Below, piece by piece: positions 1 through 5,803 of a stretch of 10,280 bases of DNA. Position 1 is the first letter of the stretch. Every line of letters starts with the position of its first letter. Below the pieces are notes generated by a model. The model had not been told where the DNA came from and did not search any database. It worked only from the letters and a program-made list of their open reading frames with translations. The stretch is from Willaertia magna (lineage: Eukaryota > Heterolobosea > Eutetramitea > Acrasida > Naegleriidae): positions 1-10,280 of the forward strand of contig CADWAF010004578.1 in the NCBI GenBank assembly GCA_902984215.1, read 5' to 3'. A program made the translations under genes and the position numbers.

Positions 1-1088
1 TGGTGAGTTTGTATATCATTACCTATTGCAATATTCCCTATGGTTTTTAGAGCATATATAGATATCAATGGATTTGTATGCATTAATAACTTTCCCAATA
101 CTTTACAAACACCACAATCAATAACATCTTGAATTCTATTATTAGGTCCATCTGAATAATAAGAAAATGCCTTAATAGCCTCAACTATTACTTCTTCATC
201 ATCATTATATAGCAAATGTACTAAAGTGTGGAGTGCAAAATCAATTAAACATTTATCAGGTATTGGTTTACCACGAAATAAATTAGATAAAGTCCAACTG
301 GCATTCCTTAATATAGATCGTTTTGGTTGTTTGTTAATTACTTCTAAAATAGGTTGCATTGCTCCTGTCTTTAAAACAAAATCTCTAAATCTCGCTGAAT
401 CGCTAGCAATATTACCTAATGCCCAAATAGCTTGTTCAACCACATCACTAGATTGAGATTTTAATAATTTAATTAATATTGGAACAACACCTGTTTTACA
501 CACAGTTTCTGTGTGATGTGAAAGACCTGATGCAATATTAGAGATTGACCAAAGGCTTTCAAATTGTAAAAGTGGATAATCGTCAAAGTGTAAAAAATTA
601 ACAATTGATGGTAATACTCCACTTTTTAAAACTTGATCGATTGGTGGATCTCTATCCACACTCAATAACTTTCTTAATGCTATTGCACCTTCTAATTGAT
701 CAGTGATATTATTTGATTGAATGGATTCAACTATTTTAGGTAAATTATTGAGCTCTTTGGAAACATTTTGAAAATTGTTATTCTTGCCATCATTTCCATA
801 GTCACACCACCTGAAAAAATTGCATCCTTCATTTTCACATAAATAATAGCATCTTCCTTGGTTAAGACCTTCATTATGTACCTTTCTTTTAATAGAAGGT
901 TTGTCACAATTGCATAGAGGTATTGAAACAGTATTTTGGGGATTATTATTGTCAACAGTGTCAATAACAACCCCGACTGAATGAAAAGTTAGGAATAGAT
1001 TTTCTTCTTTTTCACACCATTGGAAAAACAAGCAATTTGCAGATTGTTTATTTTCACAACAATAATATAGTCTTCCTTTGTTAGGACC
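1..1088 (-). CDS. Importin-alpha-like ARM-repeat protein with N-terminal GRF zinc fingers (partial)
   Basis: One uninterrupted frame of about 362 codons runs from 1088 to the left edge. Translation from about 743 downward is typical importin alpha: LPKIVESIQSN, then RKLLSVDRDPPIDQVL, then ARM cores with Trp/Asn ladders FESLWSISNIASG, EQAIWALGNIASD and RNASWTLSNLFRGK, ending near SIYALKTIGNIAIGND. Family members bind nuclear localisation signals in this groove and carry cargo with importin beta. The three Trp/Asn pairs of the major site are intact; the next ARM has Lys where Trp is usual (VEAIKAFSYYSDG). Upstream, where an arginine-rich IBB domain is expected, there are instead a complete GRF-type finger (PLCNC at 920-906, NQGRCYYLCENEGCNFFRWC down to 804) and a partial one (GPNKGRLYYCC, NCLFFQWC, 1088-1014). 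GRF fingers in APE2, TOP3A and NEIL3 bind nucleic acid. There is no Met before the ARM repeats, and a TAA lies at 1091-1089, so the start is in an unseen exon or is lost. The gene may be functional, spliced, or a 5'-truncated chimera. Confidence 0.85.
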
Positions 1089-1212
1089 TTAATGAAAACG
1101 CCAATATTTTGTTGAATAAAGTAGCCCTACTGTGTTTAACTTCTCAAATCGGACGGTGCTTTCACAGTGGTATGGCCGTAGATGCCCTGTACCTAATACA
1201 TTTATCACTTAC
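1088..1212 (-). other. Candidate intron (or upstream flank) of the GRF-importin gene
   Basis: On the minus strand a perfect GTAAGT donor begins at 1212, and a pyrimidine-containing acceptor (GCGTTTTCATTAAG) ends at 1088, just before the first GRF codons. Splicing there would remove the in-frame TAA at 1091-1089 and join in phase 1 to the PNKGR codons. The 5S-derived fragment would lie wholly inside this 125-nt intron. Against this, no convincing upstream coding exon or ATG was found on the minus strand between 1213 and 1456. The donor may be chance, because the same bases read on the plus strand form a pyrimidine-rich acceptor (TTTTTTCTTTGTAG). Confidence 0.2.
1118..1185 (-). pseudogene. 5S rRNA-derived fragment, 3'-truncated
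   Basis: The minus strand from 1185 reads GCATCTACGGCCATACCAC, nearly identical to the conserved 5' end of eukaryotic 5S rRNA. It continues with GTGAAAGCACCGTCC, then TTTGAGAAGTTAAACACAG, TAGGGC and TACTTTA. Helix II is retained with its own compensatory sequence (CCACTGTG pairs with CACAGTAGG, one bulged A), which supports real 5S ancestry. Compared with standard 5S, about 7 nt are missing from the helix III/loop C region. The similarity stops near 1118, before the segment that forms helices IV/V, the internal control region box C and the 3' strand of helix I. An AAGTTAAACACAG stretch corresponding to box A is still present. Without box C and without the helix I partner it should not give a normal 5S rRNA, so it is called a truncated copy. 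It lies directly upstream of, and on the same strand as, the GRF-importin frame. Confidence 0.85.
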
Positions 1213-1226
1213 TTTTTTCTTTGTAG

Positions 1227-1473
1227 CGAGCAGGGTGAAACGTTTGGTGGACTGAAGTTTGTAATTAAAAAAATGTTTCAAAAAGTAAACGAGAAAAACA
1301 ATGTAAACCTTACAGATTTATATGGAAAAATCATTTTAGAACAAACAAAAATTAAAAAACCAGAAAATAATAATAATATTTTTGTTAATAAACAATTTAT
1401 TTATTGCTACGAATCACTTAATAAAATAATTTCAATAAAGATTATCTCTTTTTTTAATGTACATCATTATTAA
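1227..1473 (+). pseudogene. Remnant resembling the C-terminal end of a protein tyrosine phosphatase
   Basis: A plus-strand frame ends at TAA 1471-1473. It reads SEQGETFGGLKFVIKKMF, then NNVNLTDLYGKIILEQTKIKK, then IFVNKQFIYCYESLNKII. The order resembles the last part of classical tyrosine phosphatase domains: the region after the catalytic loop, a VDLxDVY-like helix, and the final MVQTxEQYxFxYEAL-type motif, here IFVNKQFIYCYESL. The residues at the catalytic loop position (CSEQGETFG) lack the essential Arg of CX5R. No upstream phosphatase sequence exists in the window, because the 5S fragment and the minus-strand importin gene occupy that space. A pyrimidine-rich TTTTTTCTTTGTAG just upstream could be a splice acceptor (exon from 1227). 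There is no ATG at the start of the frame. The phosphatase assignment is tentative and rests on pattern resemblance only. Confidence 0.3.
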
Positions 1474-2140
1474 CAATAATAACAACATCAACAACATTAA
1501 TAACATCATCGTCAATAATAACCAACAACAAGTCATTAGAAGAAACAACAACATTAGAGCAGTAAGAAGAGCAGTAGTAGAAGTCAATAACAACAACAAC
1601 AAAGTAATCGTTGCCGCAAAAGCGGTCGCAGTGCCAGACAAAACAAATACCACCACCGTCGCCACTACAACCACAGCCACTACTACGACTACAACTACTA
1701 CTGCTACTTTAACAACTACTACCATTCCTCTGATCCCACCTATTTTATTACCGGAACCAATTCCTCCACTATCTGAATCATCTTCTTCCTCATCCTCTTC
1801 TTTATCCTCTAGTAGTAAGATTTTATTATCTTTACTTTTAGATTTACTTTTATTAAGTTTTTTGGAAGAAGAGGAAAAGGAAGAAGAAGAGGAAGAAGAA
1901 ATTCATCATCACCATCATCATCATCAACAACAACAACAAAAGCAACAACAAGATCAATTTTTATTGGATTATCTCTATCGCAACTATTATAAATTATCAT
2001 CATATAAAAAGCAAGGCTCAAAGAAGGGTAAAGGCAAGGGTAAAGGAGACTTTAGCGATTTTAGTGACCTTAGGCTTTTTAGTAGAGGAGGAGTAATAGT
2101 CAATAGCAATTGTTGTGGTAGTGATTGTTGGTGTTGTTAA
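1457..2140 (+). CDS. Possible low-complexity protein, 227 codons, amino-acid runs
   Basis: An ATG at 1457 opens 227 codons ending at TAA 2138-2140. The product would be almost entirely runs: Asn/Ile, then Val/Ala, then a long Thr block, a Pro/Ile/Leu stretch, about a dozen Ser, Leu-rich, about a dozen Glu, seven His, Gln, and finally Lys-Gly alternation (GKGKGKG) and a Cys-rich tail (CCGSDCWCC). No domain is recognisable. In favour of coding: runs use mixed synonymous codons, notably Ser with TCT, TCA, TCC and AGT, and Thr with ACT, ACA, ACC and ACG, which simple triplet slippage would not produce. Against: no globular core, and the region could be 5' flank or an alternative 5' exon of the DIS3L2-like gene, whose frame differs and whose first ATG is 2172. 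The antisense frame gives poly-Val and poly-Leu and looks less plausible. Confidence 0.3.
   Translation: MYIIINNNNNINNINNIIVNNNQQQVIRRNNNIRAVRRAVVEVNNNNNKVIVAAKAVAVPDKTNTTTVATTTTATTTTTTTTATLTTTTIPLIPPILLPEPIPPLSESSSSSSSSLSSSSKILLSLLLDLLLLSFLEEEEKEEEEEEEIHHHHHHHQQQQQKQQQDQFLLDYLYRNYYKLSSYKKQGSKKGKGKGKGDFSDFSDLRLFSRGGVIVNSNCCGSDCWCC
1474..1960. repeat. Triplet-rich low-complexity tract
   Basis: Successive blocks of imperfect trinucleotide repeats: AAC/AAT (about 1474-1600), ACT/ACA/ACC (about 1648-1725), TCT/TCA/TCC (about 1780-1815), GAA/GAG (about 1863-1902), CAT/CAC (about 1903-1926) and CAA (about 1927-1953). Strand asymmetry is strong: A/C-rich, then pyrimidine-rich, then purine-rich on the plus strand. 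It fills the space between the rearranged left region and the DIS3L2-like gene and probably includes that gene's upstream region. Confidence 0.7.
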
Positions 2141-2171
2141 AAAAGAGAAAGTAACAAAGAGCAAACTGAGA

Positions 2172-5021
2172 ATGTCAACAACTATACAAACAAACAGAAG
2201 TATGATGATGATGAATACAACACAAAAAACAAACAATAATAGAGGAAGTAATAATTCCACCTCAAATAATAATAATGGTGGTGGTAATTATAGAGGTGGG
2301 AATTATAATAAAAAAGGTAACAATACCAACAACAGAAATGTAAATAGTAATACAACAACTACTACGGCAACAAATGGTGGTTTTAATAATAATCGTGGTG
2401 GAAGAAAATCAAATAACAATCAAAATAATAATAGAAATGGCGTGAAAGATGATCGTTCACTCGAAGTGAATAGAGTTGAAAAGATGAAAAGAGAAAATAA
2501 TGTTGACCTTTCATCTAAAAGAGAAGAAAATCAAACTCGGATGCCTAGCCAAAAGGAAAATGAAATAACTCGGATGCCTAGCCAAAATAATAAAGAACAA
2601 GTTGAGTTAGAAAATAATAAGGAAAATGTCAAGATTGAAAATGTTGAAGGAGTAAGTGCAACAACTGAAAGAAAAGAAAGAAGATCAAATAATAATGGAC
2701 CGAGAGTTAGATTTACTGAATATTTATCTGTAGAACAAGTTGAAGAAGGCTTAAACAATGGGTCATTAGTAGAAGGTATCTTAAATGTTAATCATTTAAA
2801 TAGACAACAAGCCTTCGTTACTTTAGAAGAAACTTTAAAAAAGAAATTAGGTCATGATATGGATATCTTAATTAGTGGTGAAGCAAAACGTAATAGAGCA
2901 TTTCAAGGTGATATTGTAATTGTTAAATTAGATGATAGAAGTGAATGGAAAGAAAAGAAAGTTAAAACAATGATTGGAGATGATCCAACATTTGAATTTA
3001 ATGATGATATTGATGATATGAGTGTTGATGGTGAATCTACAGTTTCTTCTAATAATTTAGAAAATTGTAATTTTATTGAAAAGAAAGTATTACAACCGAC
3101 TGGAAGGGTTGTAGCAATTAAACAAAAGTCAAGAAAAGTTGAATATGTAGGTTATTTAACATCAAGTAGAGAAAATGGTAAATTAGAACCAACCGATCAA
3201 TTCTGTATGTTTATTCCATTAGATAAGAAATGTCCTAGAATGTTAATTCCAATTGGTCAATGCCCAAAAGAATTTATTGAAGATGCTTCAAATCATTATT
3301 TAGAGTTATATGTTGCAAAACCTGTTAATTGGGGAGAGAAATCAGTACTTCCACATGGGAAGTTATTAAGACATTTAGGTAAAGCAGGTGATTTAAAGAG
3401 TGAAATTAAAGGATTAATAATTGATAATGAAATTGATGAAGAAAGTAATAATAAGGAAGTTATGAAAGAATTAAAGGATTTATTTAATATTGATACAACA
3501 ACAACAGACGAATGGAGAATTCCTGAAACTGAATTTTTAAAGAGAAGAGATTTAAGAAATACTGAAAGAATATTTTCTGTAGATCCAAAACATTCAAAAG
3601 ATTTAGATGATGCAATTTCTATCCAAAGCACTGGAGATGGTTTATATAGAATTGGAGTACATATTGCAGATGCTTCTTATTTTGTTAGACCTAACAGTAA
3701 ATTAGATGAAGTTGCATCTAGAAGGGCAACAAGTGTTTATTTGGATAACAGAATTATTCCGATGCTCCCTAACATTCTAAGTGACAACTTTTGTAGTTTA
3801 CTTCCTGGTAAAGATAGATTAGGTTTTACAGTTTATATGACCTTAAATGAAGATGGTGAATTATTAAGAAATCATAGAGTAGAATTTGAGAAGACTATTG
3901 TAAGATCATGTGGTAAGATAAGTTATGATACTGCTCAAGATATTATTGATGGGAAGATATCTAATGATGAAGAAATTCCAAAAGATGAATATCCATTCTT
4001 AAATGATAGTGGCTCAATTGTTGAAGATATTCGTTTACTTTATAGAATTACTAATAAGAGAAGACAATCTAGATTGGAGAATGGTTCTTTAAATTTATCT
4101 AAACCAAAACTTTTATTTGAAATTGGTGAAGATGGTGAAACTGTTAAAAGAGTTAGTGTAAAGGAAGAAAAAGAAAGTAATCAAATGATTGAAGAGTTGA
4201 TGTTGATTGCAAATTTTTTAGCTGCAGAAAGACTATTACAAACTAGTAATAGTTGTGGTTCTGCAGTGTTATTGCGTTCTCATAATAGTCCAGAGGAAAG
4301 AAAGATGAGTGAATTTATTGATTTTTGTAACAATATTGCCAATGTTGAGATTGGAATTGGTTCTGTTAGCGAATTAAGTAGTAGTCTAAACATGATTTCA
4401 TCTGAAGAAGTTTCCAAGATTGTTTCTCATGAGGTGACAAAGACTTTACAATCAGCAAAGTACTTTGCCTATAATGAACGTGATAATTTAGGTCAATCTA
4501 CTCACCATTATGCATTGAATATTCCTTTCTATACTCACTTTACATCTCCAATCAGAAGATATTCTGATATTATTGTACATCGTCAATTAGAAGCTGCATT
4601 ACTTGGTCACTCACTTCCATTTACAAATGAAGAATTGGACAGATTTATTGAACAATGTAACAAACAAGCTTTGGCAGCTAGAAGAGTAGAACAACAAAGT
4701 AAACATTTATTTTTATGTAAACACATTGAAAGTACTGAAGATATCCACAGAATGGAGGCTATTGTTAGAGGTTTGAGTGGCAGTACCGTAAGAGTATTTA
4801 TTCCTCAATATGCTATGGAATGCAAGATTTCACTTGACTCTTACAGAGGTAAGATTAGAGGAAAGAAATATGATAAAGAAACTGCTACCCTTACTTTTGA
4901 ATGGAAAGATAATGAAAGAGAGGAAAAGATTAAGTTATTCGACAAATTGCCAATCAGAGTTTTTGTTAAGAGATGTAAATCCCCTATCGCGGAAATCAAT
5001 GTAACCTTTGACCGAGATTAG
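2172..5021 (+). CDS. DIS3L2: DIS3L2-like 3'-5' exoribonuclease (RNB family)
   Basis: The 949-residue product degrades RNA processively from the 3' end; DIS3L2 relatives act in the cytoplasm without the exosome, preferring 3'-uridylated RNA. Residues 1-175 are a disordered Asn/Gly/Arg-rich tail. Then come a first cold-shock domain (FTEYLSVEQVEEGL ... RNRAFQGDIVIVKL, about 177-260), a second (TGRVVAIKQKSRKVEYVGYL onward, about 315-430), the RNB domain (about 447-845) and a C-terminal S1 domain (about 855-945). The catalytic signature DPKHSKDLDD holds all four metal-binding Asp (D471, D477, D479, D480), and TSPIRRYSD carries the RNA-contacting Arg. A PIN domain is absent, which separates it from DIS3/Rrp44. 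The product is intronless. The start at 2172 is the first ATG in frame; only GTG lies upstream. The next gene converges with 29 nt between stops. Identification of the family is secure; the uridylation preference is inferred from the family. Confidence 0.93.
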   Translation: MSTTIQTNRSMMMMNTTQKTNNNRGSNNSTSNNNNGGGNYRGGNYNKKGNNTNNRNVNSNTTTTTATNGGFNNNRGGRKSNNNQNNNRNGVKDDRSLEVNRVEKMKRENNVDLSSKREENQTRMPSQKENEITRMPSQNNKEQVELENNKENVKIENVEGVSATTERKERRSNNNGPRVRFTEYLSVEQVEEGLNNGSLVEGILNVNHLNRQQAFVTLEETLKKKLGHDMDILISGEAKRNRAFQGDIVIVKLDDRSEWKEKKVKTMIGDDPTFEFNDDIDDMSVDGESTVSSNNLENCNFIEKKVLQPTGRVVAIKQKSRKVEYVGYLTSSRENGKLEPTDQFCMFIPLDKKCPRMLIPIGQCPKEFIEDASNHYLELYVAKPVNWGEKSVLPHGKLLRHLGKAGDLKSEIKGLIIDNEIDEESNNKEVMKELKDLFNIDTTTTDEWRIPETEFLKRRDLRNTERIFSVDPKHSKDLDDAISIQSTGDGLYRIGVHIADASYFVRPNSKLDEVASRRATSVYLDNRIIPMLPNILSDNFCSLLPGKDRLGFTVYMTLNEDGELLRNHRVEFEKTIVRSCGKISYDTAQDIIDGKISNDEEIPKDEYPFLNDSGSIVEDIRLLYRITNKRRQSRLENGSLNLSKPKLLFEIGEDGETVKRVSVKEEKESNQMIEELMLIANFLAAERLLQTSNSCGSAVLLRSHNSPEERKMSEFIDFCNNIANVEIGIGSVSELSSSLNMISSEEVSKIVSHEVTKTLQSAKYFAYNERDNLGQSTHHYALNIPFYTHFTSPIRRYSDIIVHRQLEAALLGHSLPFTNEELDRFIEQCNKQALAARRVEQQSKHLFLCKHIESTEDIHRMEAIVRGLSGSTVRVFIPQYAMECKISLDSYRGKIRGKKYDKETATLTFEWKDNEREEKIKLFDKLPIRVFVKRCKSPIAEINVTFDRD
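2535..2600 (+). repeat. 33-nt tandem duplication in the DIS3L2-like N-terminal tail
   Basis: The 20 bases at 2535-2554 recur exactly at 2568-2587, a spacing of 33 nt (11 codons). They encode the hexapeptide TRMPSQ twice in the disordered tail. The remainder of the two units has diverged (KENEI versus NNKEQ), so the duplication is fairly recent and the frame is preserved. Confidence 0.9.
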
Positions 5022-5044
5022 TCAAATAATGTAAATACAAATCA

Positions 5045-5050
5045 TTTATT
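5045..5050 (-). terminator. Candidate polyadenylation signal of Ras gene 1
   Basis: AATAAA on the minus strand directly follows the TAA stop codon (5053-5051) of the Ras gene. It lies inside the 29-nt gap to the convergent DIS3L2-like stop, so the 3' untranslated region must run into the neighbour's coding sequence. No AATAAA is seen after the DIS3L2-like stop. Confidence 0.5.
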
Positions 5051-5765
5051 TTACAAAATTAAGCACTTTTTCTTCTTCTTCTTCTTTGTGGTTGTAGTTT
5101 GTTGGTCAGTATTGTTTGTAGGGGTAGCAGTTTGAGGAGTTGTTTCAGTTGGGACAGTTTCATTGTTTTGAGCTTCAGTTTCCTCAACACCTTCAACTAC
5201 ATTGATAAGTTTGACTAAAGCCTGGAAGACTTCGTCAACATTTTCTCTGGTTTTTGCGGAAGTCTCAAAGAATTGACAACATTCACCAAACTTCTTAGCT
5301 TGCTCTTCTCCTTCTTCTTTTGATACAGCCCTTTCATCTTCCAAATCAGATTTGTTTCCAACAAGAATAATTGGAACTTTTTCTCCCTCTTCTATCACTT
5401 TAGCTTTAAGGATTTCTTCATAGTACTTAGGAGTATCTTCAAATGTTTGAACGTCAGTGATACTGTACACAATAACGAAGCCATGTCCCTTTCCCATGTA
5501 TTCCCCAGCTAACGTATGATATTCTTCTTGTCCTGCAGTATCTAAGATATCTAACATAACAGCAATATCATCAATTTCAACTTGCTTCCGATAGGAATCC
5601 TCAATGGTTGGATCATATCTTTCCACAAAGGTTTGTTGAATATATTGAATAGTAAGTCTAATTAATTTAATTGGTAAAATTAATCTATGATATGTTAAAT
5701 TCCCTTACTTACGCTGATTTACCAACACCTCCACTACCAATAACTACAATTTTATATTCTGTCAT
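5051..5765 (-). CDS. Ras family small GTPase 1, two exons, CLIL prenylation tail
   Basis: Exon 1 (5765-5713) encodes MTEYKIVVIGSGGVGKS plus two bases of Ala18; exon 2 (5657-5051) continues ALTIQYIQQTFVERYDPTIE and so on, giving 219 residues. It is a GTP-switched membrane signalling protein. All G motifs are in human Ras register: P-loop GSGGVGKS (G12, G13, K16), switch I YDPTIEDSYR (T35), DTAGQ (Q61), NKSD and TSAK. The effector loop matches true Ras/Rap. Switch II is unusual: HTLAGEYMGKG replaces the usual AMRDQYMRTG pattern. The hypervariable tail is Thr/Pro/Gln-rich, then seven Lys and CLIL. Final Leu predicts geranylgeranylation, and the lysines suggest plasma-membrane binding as in K-Ras4B. 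Splicing is required to reach the Met and the P-loop. The gene is divergent from the propeller gene and convergent with the DIS3L2-like gene. Confidence 0.95.
5658..5712 (-). other. 55-nt spliceosomal intron in Ras gene 1
   Basis: On the minus strand the intron begins GTAAGTAAGG at 5712 and ends AATTAATTAG at 5658. It interrupts codon 18 (GC/A, Ala) in phase 2, immediately after the P-loop. Removing it restores the universally conserved Ras order GKSALTIQ. It contains in-frame stops and is the only intron in the window that can be assigned with confidence. Confidence 0.95.
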
Positions 5766-5803
5766 CTTGTGCAGAGCTTTCTTGCCTTGGTATTTTTTTT
5801 TAA
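5766..5803. promoter_or_regulatory. Very short bidirectional intergenic promoter region
   Basis: Only 38 nt separate the Ras 1 ATG (minus, 5765) from the first ATG of the propeller gene (plus, 5804), including a run of eight T. If the propeller gene starts at the in-frame ATG at 5882 the spacer grows to 116 nt. Core promoters for both directions must lie here or inside the flanking transcribed sequence. No TATA box or other recognised motif is seen. Confidence 0.5.

Noticed and set aside
731..970. Minus-strand open frame across the GRF finger region.
   Set aside because: It is a frame shadow of the GRF-importin frame. The other frame gives conserved finger motifs and continues into ARM repeats.
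1118..1185. A functional 5S rRNA gene.
   Set aside because: The 3' half, including box C and the closing strand of helix I, is absent, so it cannot encode a complete 5S rRNA.
1432..1725. Minus-strand frame giving poly-Val and poly-Leu.
   Set aside because: It is the antisense of triplet repeats; the composition is implausible for a protein and mixed codons fit the plus-strand reading better.
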